From Haliotis asinina (taxonomy: Eukaryota > Mollusca > Gastropoda > Lepetellida > Haliotidae), in the NCBI RefSeq assembly GCF_037392515.1, contig NC_090288.1:11662969-11726968 (forward strand): DNA of 64,000 nt. Direction: 5' to 3'. Positions 1 to 10,472 of the stretch are shown in pieces. The notes under the pieces are model-generated. The model worked only from the letters and a program-made list of their open reading frames with translations. It searched no databases and was not told the DNA's origin. Positions within the stretch are counted from its first letter, which is position 1, and each line of letters begins with the position of its first letter. A program made the translations under genes and the position numbers.

Positions 1-115
1 TTAAGCACAGGCAACTGTAGCGCAAATGGGGTTGCGCAGCATAGAGAATATGATCAGTCTTGCAACGTACTTCCCTCGCTTCGGTTCGAAAATTGTTTTA
101 CATGTCAAAATGAAA
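1..115 (+). repeat. Partial copy of the inverted-repeat element found at about 22 kb
   Basis: This stretch closely matches 21970-22110, sharing GCGCAAATGGGGTTGCGCAG and a following CAACGTACTT..CTCGCTTCGG segment. It lies just upstream of the last exon of gene A1, so it sits in that gene's intron. Only one arm is visible in the window. Confidence 0.6.
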
Positions 116-198
116 TGTCCGTAAAATCATACTCAGTCACTTGAGACGACGTTAAGCCATACTCGCTCATTCATTCTCTCTCTTTCTCTCCTTTACAG

Positions 199-431
199 GC
201 GACTACCGGGCGAACCAATGCGAAGCCGCTCACTGTATCCCCTGCATAGTGCGCTACCCAAGTTGCAAGGGTCTTCCCGACGGCTTGAACCAGTGGGTAG
301 GGAGGGAGGACTCCCCTTACTATGTCGTGTGTGAGGGTGGACGGATGGTGTATTCGGGTATGTGCACCCAGGAATACGGACCACAGATCTTCGACAAACT
401 GAGGAAGATGTGCGTTGAAGGCACTCCTTAA
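199..431 (+). CDS. A1: last exon of a type A CBM14-like secreted protein (5' exons outside window)
   Basis: The exon follows a good acceptor (polypyrimidine then TTTACAG at 191-198) and ends at TAA (429-431). Read with a T carried from the preceding exon, it begins C-DYRANQCEAAHC and continues with CKGLPDGLNQWVG, YYVVC, RMVYSGMC, IFDKL and a final Cys. This is the third module of the A2 and A4 proteins and has the same length as the A2 and A3 last exons (233 bp). The C..GLPDG.N....YY.VC....G.C.....FD.....C pattern fits the peritrophin-A/chitin-binding fold, with the usual Cys before the Tyr pair replaced and extra Cys upstream. Codons are intact, so the gene is probably functional. Its signal and first modules must lie before base 1. 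AATAAA at 573-578 is a likely poly(A) signal. Confidence 0.8.
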
Positions 432-1364
432 TGACTTAAAGAGCAAGAACCATTTCTATTTCTTGTAGTTGGTATTGTTTCTGAACGTCTTTCATGATTG
501 GTCTTTCCTTACTTGGCAGTGATACTCACGTGAAGTCACGTGATGTGACATTTTCCCGGACTCTTTCGGCGTAATAAACGAACTATACCATTCAAAAGTA
601 GGAGAAATTGTTTTTGGAAGATTGATAAAATGCAACTAACGAAGCCAAAGAGGAACACATGATGAAGAGAAATAAAGGGAAAACATTTTTTCCATTCCTT
701 TGGAAAGGTTTCACCTCTATGGATACATATTATTTTTTCTGATGTGCCTTGTCATTTGCTAGTGGTAAGCTCACAATCTGGAATATCTCTTACTTTGTTT
801 AATGGTTGTGGTGAAAAAGAATCCAGTAAGACATAAATTTTCTTTCATGTGTTCATTGGACTAGATATAGCCAATTACCCAATTAGGAAATACTGAAGAC
901 GGTTATGATCACACCCTCTCTTGCCTAATTTATTTTGCAGTTTGTAAAAACTATTTTATTTATGATGCAAAGCTGGTGTTAAGAACTTAAGTATTGGCCA
1001 GTCAGTTATTGAATTTGTACACAAGTCCCATTGCTGCTGGTTTAGTTTAGCGTTATTTATTTTTGAATCTGTAATCTTTATTATACACAAAATGTTGTGA
1101 TTGTACGTTGTTAGTGCTGTGGTGCTTAAACTGGTTGTACCCCTAAACTTGATTTATTAGCGAAAGCCGGTTGTATTCGTGCTGAGATGAAGCTATGCGT
1201 TAATACCAGTTTAGTGTTTGTTGAATGTGGTATTTTGTAAATATGTTTGATTGAATAAATATTTCACGAATTATTTCTTTATTCGGTGTCTGTTAATTCT
1301 CTACATTCGTCTTGGATGGCGGAGTGATGAGGACATTAACATATTTTATATGGCTCAGTTACTC
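432..1364. other. 3' UTR and 3' flank of A1
   Basis: The first 150 bases resemble the A4 3' UTR (TTTCATGATTGGTC, TTGGCAGTGAT, GTCACGTGATG). AATAAA occurs at 573-578 and again at 1254-1259. A match to the A4 downstream flank (CCAGTCAGTTATT) is at about 997-1009. No other gene is seen. Confidence 0.5.
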
Positions 1365-1800
1365 AGTCTCTGCACTCACTCCTTCACTCCCTCACTCTCA
1401 GTCACTCATTCACTGCGTTATTCTCTCACTCCGTCACTTACTCATGCATTTTCTCGTGCACTCACTTCGTCACTCATTCATTCAGTCTCTCGCACACTCA
1501 CCCCCTCCCCCACTCACTTTCACTCAGTCTGTCACTCACTCATGCACTCACTCAGTGTGCTCCTCCCTTACTTCGTCACTCATTCACTGCGTCACTCTCT
1601 CATTTCGTCACTCACTCCGTCACTCATGCACTCACTCTCATGCTCTCATTCCGTCACTCACTCCGTCACTCATGCACTCACCCTCATGCTCTCGTTCCGT
1701 CAGTCACTCTGTCACTCATGCACTCACCCTCATGCTCTCGTTCCGTCAGTCACTCTGTCACTCACTGCTTCAATTTCTCACTCCGTCACTCACTCGCGCA
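1365..1800. repeat. Degenerate CACTC/TCACTC-rich simple repeat
   Basis: About 430 bases are dominated by CACTCACTCCGTCACTCATG-like words in irregular 4- to 30-base periods. The open frames across it are composition artefacts. It may have grown from the (CACT)n tail of a tRNA-type SINE. Confidence 0.8.
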
Positions 1801-2344
1801 CCATATCAGAATGTGCATTGCGATTGTGACAAGTGCATATGGCCAAACTACAATCTGACGTCTTTGAATGGCGTTTTATGATACTCTTACTTCATATATT
1901 ATATATTCGTATATTTTTACATCCTTAACTATTGACACTGAGACACGATGCACCTAAAGGCTCTGTTTATGGATGTCGACTTCAACAAGGAATAAAAAGA
2001 TACCCCGAAACTGCGTGTTCCTTTGTCAGAATTTGACATTAATAATTTTCTTTTTGTACATCACCTCTAAGTGTCAGCTAGTACTCATAGTTTTTGCATC
2101 ACATGGAGGGCTGACATATTCTTGCACACAAAAAACATGCTTGGAATAGACGATTTGAGTTAAGTGCTCCGTTTTTGCGCTTAACAACATTCATATTAAA
2201 TGAAATGATTTCTACATGTAACACATATCCAACACTTGTATCCTTTTCATTATCCTTAAGTTTATTACACGACACATTATACAAAATCTTCATACCTTGT
2301 CAAACACGCTAGCTACGCGGGCGACAAAGATAAGTGACAGAAGT

Positions 2345-2460
2345 AGGGTTCAGTGGTGCTCATGCTGTTGATGACTGGGTTGTCTGGTCCAGACTCGATC
2401 CCTTACAGACCCCCTCCATATAACTGGAATACTGCTTGAGCGCGACATTACACAATAAAC
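2345..2460 (-). repeat. SINE-1 fragment
   Basis: The segment matches the reverse complement of the SINE-1 core: TGCTCATGCTGTTGATGACT, GTCTGGTCCAGACTCGAT, then an ATATAACTGGAATACTGCTT variant of the ATATTCCAGCTATAT core. Confidence 0.65.
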
Positions 2461-2547
2461 GAACAGAATGAAACCGCCTGACCGTGCATCGTTTCAAATA
2501 TATATGTGAGAATATTGTATGGTCTGGTCAAGATGGTGACGGGGCGT

Positions 2548-2675
2548 TGACGTAGACCAGCGGTTAAACGCTCGCTCGTCTAGCCGAAGACCAGGGTTCG
2601 ATCCCCACATGTGTGAAGCCCATTTCTGTTGTCCCTTGTGTTTGTCGTATTCGCTCAAAACTTTAAACACTTATC
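2548..2675 (+). repeat. SINE-2 (tRNA-derived head), degenerate
   Basis: A tRNA-like head is visible: an A-box-like GTAGACCAGCGGTTAAACG and a B box GGGTTCGATCCCC. The family-typical GTGTGAAGCCCATTTCTG follows. The tail is eroded. Confidence 0.65.
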
Positions 2676-3264
2676 TCTGTCGTTGAGCTATTAGACAAGT
2701 CTCTAAGGTAATAGTAAATACGTTCAGTGATAACTTCTATAAAATTTCAACATTTCTCTGAGAGAGTGGTCTGGCATTATCTGGACGCGCCTCGTTAAAG
2801 GATACAATTACTATACGCCAATGGACTTACCATTCTGTACAACCTTGGAGCAAGACTATTAAGTTATATAAACAGTACGTTTATTTGCTTCTTTGATACT
2901 CAATGCACGAGTATATCCATCCTCGGTATATCCATCGTATATATTCCGGTAAATATACACTATACGCTGGACGTATATACAACTCTGTTCCTCTGCATGA
3001 TTTGTGTTGTTTAGTTTAATCGGTTAGGTAATTTAAAAAGCGAAAGTGAGTTGTGATTGGTACGCTCAACTTCCCAGCGCAGACACCTGATTGGCCAGCC
3101 GAGGGAGGTAAAACAATGGTATAGTCGAGATTTGTCGGAACGTATATCCTGGAGATATCGAGGATGGAGTATATTTATGCTTGCAGAGAATCGTGTGGTG
3201 TGGGAGGATCATATGCTTCGCCTTGGATTCGAAATTAGCCAATACGGTATGTGCATATACGTAT
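2676..3264. other. Intergenic, nothing recognised
   Basis: AT-rich sequence with several ATATAC/GTATAT words and no convincing gene, RNA or transposon. Confidence 0.5.
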
Positions 3265-3645
3265 ATAATTAGACTCTTTCAGTGTTGCCACATCCCGTAG
3301 AGTACAGTACACAACCCCGTGCACAACCCCGTGCACTTAGAAGAACTCAATAATCGATTGGTATATAGGCAGACTTTAAACACCTAGTTGCGGGTACAGC
3401 AACGTGCAGTAAACTTGGACAAAGTTCTGTGACTATTGGTCACAGGCCACCCAGCTGCGAATGGGTACCTCGTAAGGATGAGAAAGCCACAATAACTTGG
3501 TGCGAGTTGTGTGATCCCCTGGAAGTTGAGATTGAGAATACTATATGCTGTTGGTACTGATATCCAATAAAAATACCAACACTTTGAGCATGTACTAGTT
3601 GCGTGGATATGTGCGCTATATAAATATCCAATAATATAATGCTAA
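3265..3645 (+). repeat. SINE copy of the type at 29.1-29.6 kb, with TAA-rich tail
   Basis: This aligns to the central and 3' parts of the longer copy at 29076-29585: GACTCTTTCAGTGTTG, GGGTACCTCGTAAGGATGAG, GAGTTGAGATTGAGA-like words, then GTGCGCTATATAA and a short TAA-rich tail. A 3' LINE fragment follows the tail directly, as it does at 29.6 kb. Confidence 0.65.
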
Positions 3646-4130
3646 TAAGAATACCCTTTCTGGAATAGGCCCATATACAGACTCAGAAGAATCCCAGCCA
3701 ACAAATCTTATCTTGTACTTTTTAATAAACCCAGTGAATGTATTTATATCATCGGATTTTCTGTCCCTTTTGACAGCAATGTGATTGGCAAGACTCAGGA
3801 AAAGCATGGTAAGTATGCGGACGTCGCCTTTGAAATGTCTTGCTTGCATCAAAAGTACACAGTCGTCAGGTTCCCATTGTTCTCGGTGCCCTTGGTACCT
3901 CCTGATCTCTTGGCGCAGATGAGGAGAGTGCCCGTGTTCTCCACCGGGAGCACAGCCCTTCTGACACTCTGGGTAATGCAGTGTTGGGGAGTCCCCAAAG
4001 TTCTTGGTGGGTTTGACGAGGCAGTGTTTCCTGTGATAAGTGTCTTTCCCGGTCTGGGCTGCGTGTAGAGGGGGCAAGGGAACTGAGCTGACAATGGCTC
4101 TTACCAGTCTGTGCTGGATGCATTTTTTAA
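3646..4130 (+). mobile_element. Dong/R4-like LINE, 3' fragment
   Basis: The sequence matches the 3' end of the LINE ORF at 29.6-33.1 kb: the endonuclease-like stretch (FSVPFDSNVIGK, QEKHGKYAD) and the end (LAQMRRVP, FSTGSTALLTLWVMQ). It has small indels relative to the long copy and no intact frame. It is 5' truncated and begins at the TAA-rich tail of the preceding SINE. Confidence 0.8.
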
Positions 4131-4574
4131 AAATCTGTAAAGCATAATAGGACAATTATATTGCATGAGTTCGTAAGTATTTTCATAACTCTCTTTAGTT
4201 CTGGTAACATACAAACTGAATACTAGTATTGCTGATCTTTGTTAGATTCAGAGCTACAACACATGACACAGGAGAGTGGTTTCTTTCATGGTCAAAGATG
4301 ACCTTAATTTGTTTCTGACTTCTGAGCTTTTACTTTTCTGTGGGTTTTAAAAGATACATCTTCAGCCCAATTTAGTAATACCATTACAAAACTGCCATTT
4401 TCACGTGACACAAAATAATGATAATTTACTTATTTCTTATAATATCAAAATAACGGGTTCGACCTTTGAGTGACATTAACCTGATTAAGATATAAGTAAA
4501 ATTTCGATTCATTCTGAAAGCAACATTTTAATGAAACATTTTTTAGACATTTTGATCTCATCTACAGACACACG

Positions 4575-5490
4575 ATGTGTGAGCGGCGGGTGTTGTACTT
4601 GCTGATGGCAAGAATGGACGCCCTGGACTCTCTTTAGTAGGACTTTCTTTCTTAATGATGTGGTGTTGTGTTGTGTTGTGAGCTGTGTTGTGTATGTGTG
4701 TTGTATTTCTGTGTCGTGTTGAGTGAGGGCGTTGTGTTTGTTGTGTTGTGTATGTGTTGTGTATGTTCTGTGAGGTGAATTAGGTTTCATTATTATTGCA
4801 TGTATTGGTTGACGTGTGTGCTGCAGTAGGTTTTGTTTGTTGTGACTGTCCGTGCTGTGCAGAAGACACGGTAGTGAACCGTAGGAGGTCGTCGACAGAG
4901 TGAGTGAGTGAGTGTTTACCCTCAAACCTGTTTCTTCAGCGAGAGTAGCTTAAGCGTTAGACCTCCGGCCCTGGCACAAGTCAGTCATGAGAGTTGGGCA
5001 TGGCCAGGGGCGTTGCTCGGTGGGGGGTAAAAGAAGGGAAAGTGGATAAGTACCTTCTAGTGGAATGCTGTGTGTCTGTGATGTTCGGCTTCAGTGGTGG
5101 AGCGGACATTTGTCCTCTCACAAACAAGTCTTTAATCAGGGGGCGGCTGGGTAGTCAAGTAGTTAAAGCGTTCACTCATCACGCCGAAGATCCGGGTTCG
5201 ATTTCCTGCGTGGATGCAATGTGTGTAGCATGTGCACTTTCAGTTGTCTCTATATTGCTAAAGGCGATGTAAAACCATACTCACTCACTTTAACTTGGCC
5301 CTACTTACTGTTTCAGCATCAGCGTTCATTCTAGACGCAATCGACGTAAGACTACGACGGAGACACCGATGCCCCACCCTGTTCGACGTGCCCAGTATTA
5401 TAAGTGCAACGCCCCCGAGGGTTCGCGTACCTCTTTGGAGAGGAATGCCCCTACCTACAACTGTACAGCCCTATCCAGGAGACATGGGTG
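4575..5490 (+). pseudogene. psiB0: decayed type B CBM14 gene (signal exon and part of module exon)
   Basis: At 4575-4637, MCERRVLYLLMARMDALDSL aligns to the B1/B3 signal exon (MNECRVLCLLMALMVALES). The donor GTAAG is gone and a TAG follows. At 5317, after a TTTCAG acceptor, CATCAGCG.. aligns to the start of the B module exon. Two frames are then needed to follow the match: TTTETPMPHPVRRAQYYKCNAP, then ECPYLQLYSPIQETW, corresponding to TTTQTLIAHPTKCAQYYNCSAP and ECQPPQLYNPDTQRC in B genes. No final exon was found downstream. The gap between the exons holds TGTTG-rich sequence and a SINE. This is a host gene relic on the same strand as the intact B genes. Confidence 0.7.
5138..5292 (+). repeat. 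SINE-2 with ACTCACTCACT tail
   Basis: Head GGGTAGTCAAGTAGTTAAAG with B box GGGTTCGATTTCC, body ending TATATTGCTAAAGGCGATGT, tail ACTCACTCACTT. It lies in the intron of psiB0, just before its second exon. Confidence 0.75.
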
Positions 5491-5524
5491 AGTGAATGTG
5501 GTTTTACCCCGCTTTCAGAATAGT

Positions 5525-5615
5525 GGGTGGGTCAACAAAACGGGCTCCACACGCTACCCACGTAGAGCGGGTGACGATCGAACGCTCAGACCAGTAGGCT
5601 ACGCCGCCGGTGGGT
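5525..5615 (-). repeat. SINE-2-like tRNA head (reverse)
   Basis: The reverse complement gives GGCGGCGTAGCCTACTGGTC, GCGTTCGATCGTCACCC and GTGTGGAGCCCGTTTTG. This is a diverged SINE-2 head and body. Confidence 0.5.
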
Positions 5616-6250
5616 GATATGTCTAGGGAATATTATTGAATACATTGATGGTGTTGGCTGCCAGTTTTGTTTCAATATAATCCCGTCCGATTTCCATTCT
5701 CAATGATGCTGGAACGCTCGGATCCTACCTGCGTATCGGTCTTTCTCTTGTTTGAAAACGGAAACCAAAAGCATGGTGTGGTGGTTTCTGTGTCTCCCAA
5801 TCAAGTTTTTAAATATTTTGTTGTTTGGGGAAAGTGGGAAATTTTATGAGCGATTCCAATGGTTGTATGATGTTGCATTAATGAGTGTTGACTGATTGTT
5901 GTTTAACACCTCATCACGGAGGCATTATCAGTGCGTGTGTGTGCGCGCGTGTGTGTATACATGTATACATTCATACATACATAGACATGTCATGGCGGTA
6001 GGGACTGTGAGGCACCGTGTTACTCAAGAGTGAGTGGTTCAGCGTATGGCTGAAGGAGTGGTTGGGTGAGTGGTTGAGCGAGTGGTTGAATGATGAATTG
6101 GCGAGTATTGGGCCTATTCCAGTGTGACGTTAATGAGTGAATGAACCGCACTGGAGACAAGGAAATATTTTGTCCATGAGAATTCAAGCCGCTTTTCAGC
6201 GAAGTTTCTCATTACAACGCTCAGAAACACTACAACGATGAATAACAGAC
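5616..6250. other. Intergenic with short GT microsatellite and GAGTGGTT repeats
   Basis: A GTGTGTGCGCGCGTGTGT tract is near 5935-5957, and irregular GAGTGGTTG repeats lie at about 6030-6110. No gene is seen. Confidence 0.5.
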
Positions 6251-6499
6251 ACCGACAAACAATAAGTGGTGGACAATTGTATTTAGTCAAACAGACTTAC
6301 ACAGTGCAATATCTGACATACACTGTTGTCATAGTAATCGAGGAGAGAAAGTAAAATATCCTATACTTGGATAATAATAATTAGAAGGAATGCAGGTTAT
6401 AAAAGCAGAGCAGATATTAACCATTGTGTTAGCTTGACGCGAGTATCGCTGGCAAATAAGGAATAGCCAGTCATCAAAGTGTAGCTTCAGAAACAGTAC

Positions 6500-7655
6500 T
6501 AAGTGCAAGAAATTGAGAATCTTCTGGATTTTCATGTCTTCGAGCAGTTCGCTTAAAGCACGTCCTCTTGAATTTGTCAAAAATCTGTCCCTCCCGTGAA
6601 CATAGCCCAATATGAACCACACGTTCGTTGACACATACGACAAAGAAGGCGTGGACATACATGCATGTTCATCCCCAACCACTCGTTCAAGCCGTCGGGA
6701 AGACCCTTGCAACATGAGTAGGTCACATAGCAGGTTGGCAGCGAATAGTCTCGCAGTGGTTCACACGGTAGTCGGAATTAAAAAAAGAAAAAGTGAGTGA
6801 ATGAGTATGGGTTATTGCAGGTTTGAAAGTTAATTAAGACGTACCAAGGCGTGAAGGTTAGACGTGGGAGGGAACCCCGAAGTAATGCATGTCTAAGAAA
6901 CCTACCAGTTACCATATAAATGTTACACGAGATACCGCCAGTAATTGGCTTGTTATGTTATAACTGTGAATATAAGAGCGAGTTAGCCTCCCTGGCAAAT
7001 AGAATGCATTTCACAATGAAATGTTACACAAAACCTTATCCGAAAGGAAGCATATTCAACTTAAAAATATTTTCTCTGAAATCGCCAGTAAGGTTGAAGA
7101 TGGTCATTTGGATGTTTCAAGAATCTTCTTCAAGAAGAATATGGCCTCTTTTACAACTGCCACAAAGTCTTCAACGTCGAAGGTTTCTCATGTTTAACTT
7201 TTCAATTAAATTAAAAAGGTTATGTTTATTCTTGTGACTTGTATTAACTGTCCAAGAGGTTTTACCACGTCAAGGGGTTTTACAAAATGTAAAATATAAC
7301 CTGATGTGAAATTTCAAACTTGACCCGTGGTAAAACCTACGGAGAGGGTTTTACAAGAAATGAAGTAATCTGAAAATCAACACCTTTTGTATTATACAGT
7401 TATACGAGAGCTCAGTAGATTTAAGCCCCTGCAGAAAATGTTTTATCGTATACATTTGTGAATTGTGAGAGAGGTGAGAGCTAAAAGCGTATCTGTACCT
7501 ATTTCAGACAGGCACTCCCACCATGTATATAGATTGTTTCTTGGCAGGTTTTTGTAATGATGCCATCCCTGTCAAAGGTTCTGTTTGTCTAATCTGACAC
7601 CTGATTGGATATTCCTGGTGTGACCCCGCGAGCGCCGCCTGGTGATGGATAAGCG
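6500..7655 (-). pseudogene. psiA: broken type A CBM14 gene (last exon plus promoter, middle missing)
   Basis: On the minus strand, 6775-6535 aligns to the last exon of A2 and A4 (DYRVNHCE, TYSCCKGLPDGLNEWLGM, FVVCVNERVVHIGLC, QIFDKFKRTC). A one-base loss early in the exon and a second frame change in the middle break the reading. Its 3' flank (about 6340-6460) matches that of A2. Upstream, 7655-7390 matches the A2 promoter and 5' UTR, including AGCGCCGCCTGGTGATG (7631-7647) and TACGAGAGCT (about 7404-7413). No signal exon or middle module exon is present between them, so a deletion removed the core. It is one member of the tandem series psiA, A2, A3. Confidence 0.75.
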
Positions 7656-7804
7656 ACGAAACTGACCTTGTGCTTGTCTTAAATCACATTAGCGATTGGT
7701 TAGGGAGACGAGTTGGTTAGTTTTGGTTTTTCGTCGCTTTAGTAACTATTCCAGCACCATCATGATTCGGAAAGCAAAAAATAGGCTTCAGACACTGCGC
7801 CTAA

Positions 7805-8042
7805 CAGCAGGAGTGAGTGAGTTTAGTTTCACGCCCCACTCAGCAATATTCCACCTATATGGCCGCGGTCTGTAAATAATCGAGTTTGGGCCAGACAATA
7901 AAGCTATCAACAGTATGAGCATCGATCTGCGCAATTGGGAACCGATGACGTGTGTCAACCAAGCCATCGAACCTGACCACCCGATCCCATTAGTCGTCTC
8001 TTACTACAAGCATAGTCGCCTTTCAGCAGGAGTAAACCAAAA
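7805..8042 (+). repeat. SINE-1
   Basis: Good match to the family: GAGTGAGTGAGTTTAGTTTC, CAGCAATATTCCACCTATAT, GAGCATCGATCTGCGCAATT, TGACCACCCGATCCC. It ends at the CATAGTCGCC segment. Confidence 0.85.
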
Positions 8043-8379
8043 GTGCTCTTATAAATGCTGAGACTTTACCCTAATGATAATTGTATGTGGGTCCCTATAT
8101 GTAACGAGTCAGTTTGAAAGAATTATCATGATTTTTACGCCGATTTTAGCAAAATTCCTGCAATATCACAACCTTGGATATCGGAAATTCACACTGTGTA
8201 CCCATGTAGAGATTCGAACCCATGTCTCCGGCGGGACGAATAGTAGGTTTAAAACTTAAGAAATACAGTGTTTTTCATTGAATCATGTTTGTCGCATGTT
8301 CATTAATTCGTGTTGCGAGTTAGTGAGTTTGGTCTAAAACAACGGTTAGCAGTATTCCGTCCGATTCAAAGGTTAACGT

Positions 8380-9180
8380 CTTGCCATGACCTTCCACATA
8401 TCCAGGTCAGACAGAGGTGAAGGTCAACGTCAAATATGTCACAGACACTGACGAAACAAACTAACGCGTTGCAAGAAGAGTTTCATAGCAGAGCGCTTTA
8501 ATAGTACACTGCAAACGTACGTGTCTTGTGACAAAATACAAACAGTACTGTCATTACGTGTCAAGAACAGCTGAAAACCAACACGCCGAGATAAATCATC
8601 GTGTCGGTCAGATAAACGTTATGAACCGAATTGCGTTTGCCAGATTCGTCAGCGAGATTTGAATATCTAAATTTAAATCATCATTATAAATATTCAATTA
8701 TTTTTTGTCAACGTTAGCCCTTCTTTTTACAGAGAAAATAATTAATAATATTTCTCAATCTGTATTATTCACAACTTTAATTGACTGATCAAATATTATG
8801 ATTAATTACCTTATTAACTAAACAAGGTGACGTTTAAAACGATAACGGTATTTGTGTTTTAAAATCCCAAATTTATGCGCAAGTAAAAACGAAAATGGAA
8901 CCCTTTCGTTTTTACTACAGTACGAAATACCAAAACAAGTAACAGTAAACATGTGCGACAGTGTTTGTACAAGCTCCGGTTTTCATGCATGTAGTCTGTT
9001 ACGTATAAATTAGCATCCTCTCGGGTCCGCCCACACAATAAATATTTAGTTATACTGAAGATATTAGATCAGGCTGACAGTGGAAACATGGTCAGGTAAC
9101 AGGCCTTCTGTTTGGCTGTGTCTGTCTACAGACTACAATCCCCTATACAGTGCTTCCCAAATGAGAAGTCATATCGTGTG
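8380..9180. repeat. Upstream intergenic unit, paralogous to 14210-14990
   Basis: Shared words in the same order include CGTACGTGTCTTGTGACAA, CAGTACTGTCATTACGTGTC, GCGACAGTGTTTGTAC and TACAGTGCT.CCCAAATG. The two stretches are the spacers of a tandem duplication that also copied type A genes. No coding potential is seen. Confidence 0.65.
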
Positions 9181-9690
9181 GGTTTGTGTGGGTTTCAGTG
9201 TCTGCATTTGTGTTACTCTGTATGTATGTTTGCGTGGCTCTGTATATATTCTTGTGTGGCTGTGTGTGTTTATGCAGTTCTGTATATATGTTTGTGTGGC
9301 TGTGTGTGTTTGTGTGACCCTTTATGTATGTTTGTGTGACTGTGTGTTTGTGTGGTTCCGTATGTGTGTTTGTGTGTCTGTGTGTGTTTGTGTGGTTCTG
9401 TATGTATGTTTGTGTGACTGTGTGTTTGTGTGGTTCCGGATGTATGTTTGTGTGTCTATATGTGTTTGTGTGGTTCCGTATGTGTTTGTGTGTCTGTATG
9501 TGTTTGTGTGGTTCTGTATGTATGTTTGTGTGACTGTGTGTTTGTGTGGCTGCGGATGTATGTTTGTGTGTCTATATGTGTTTGTGTGGCTCCGTATGTA
9601 TGTTTTTGTGTCTGTATGTGTTTGTGTGGCTCCGTATGTATGTTTGTGTGTCTGTATGTGTTTGTGTGGTTCTGTACATGTAGCTTTTTA
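9180..9690. repeat. GT-rich minisatellite (TGTGTTTGTGTGGTTC units)
   Basis: About 500 bases of TGTGTTTGTGTGGYTCYGTA and TGTATGTTTGTGTG words in compound units of roughly 24 to 38 bases. The Cys/Val-rich open frames across it are artefacts of the repeat. A related tract is at 14990-15440. Confidence 0.85.
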
Positions 9691-10472
9691 AAGTGGAGAA
9701 CATAAGCTCCTTGAAGTCGAGATAGAACACTACCACAGAAACACCACCACGTCACAACGTGACAATGTCCCTTCCCGGATTCCACAGTTTCTTAACAGTT
9801 CAGTATAACTTGGCATTATCAACCTCACTAGCTGCGTTACTTTCAACATATTCCCCACTGTTCCATTGTCGCTCAGCTTTTCTCATCTGTTGTCTGAACA
9901 CTCTCTCTGAGTCTTTATTGTCAATGTAAACCTGTTTTTCTGTTTGGTGTTTTTGTCTTTCTGTATATGTGTTAGTGTGACTGTGTCTGTGTAGCTCTGT
10001 ATTTATGTGCAGAGTGCGGTTGTACGCTAGGAAAGACTTCAATGGAGAATACACTACGCGGAGAAAAGAAATAATCGGTACAGAAATATATTTATACAAA
10101 CATTTGCACAAGTTACAATATTCAAGACATGCTGAAGTAACACTGACGGCCAGTTCATCTAGAATCGTAAAATATCCTATATTTGGTTAATACTTAAAGT
10201 AGAGCGATTGCAGATTAAGAACGCAGAGCAAACGTTAACCATCACGTGAGTTTGATGTGAGTGTAACTGCCAAATAAGGAATAGCCAGTCGAATCTTCAA
10301 TCTTTTAATCAATAAACAAAAGCCACAGGCTTATAGTACAATATTGCCATGGAAACATAGCTTCAGAAATGGTTCCAAAAAAAAGGAATCGAAATGGTTC
10401 TTGATCATCGAGATGGTTCTTGATCATCGAGATGGTTCTTGATCATCGAGATGGTTCTTGATCATCATGCTT
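9691..10472 (-). other. 3' flank and 3' UTR of A2, with a 19-bp tandem repeat
   Basis: The part nearest the stop codon carries four copies of a 19-base unit (GATGGTTCTTGATCATCGA) at about 10393-10466. Farther out, the minus-strand 3' flank resembles that of psiA (AAAATATCCTATA, CAAATAAGGAATAGCCAGTC on the plus strand). A short GT-rich tract is near 9960-10010. No other gene is seen. Confidence 0.55.

Noticed and set aside
1251-1881. Ser/His/Leu-rich open frames
   Set aside because: Simple CACTC-type repeat; overlapping frames read equally well.
2560-2620. tRNA gene candidates at A-box/B-box pairs such as this one
   Set aside because: They recur as part of SINE-2 with the same 3' body and tail, and the cloverleaf is not complete, so they are SINE heads and not tRNA genes.
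9080-9705. Cys/Val-rich open frames that look like cysteine-rich repeat proteins
   Set aside because: They are translations of a GT-rich minisatellite, with no signal peptide, splice context or conserved spacing.
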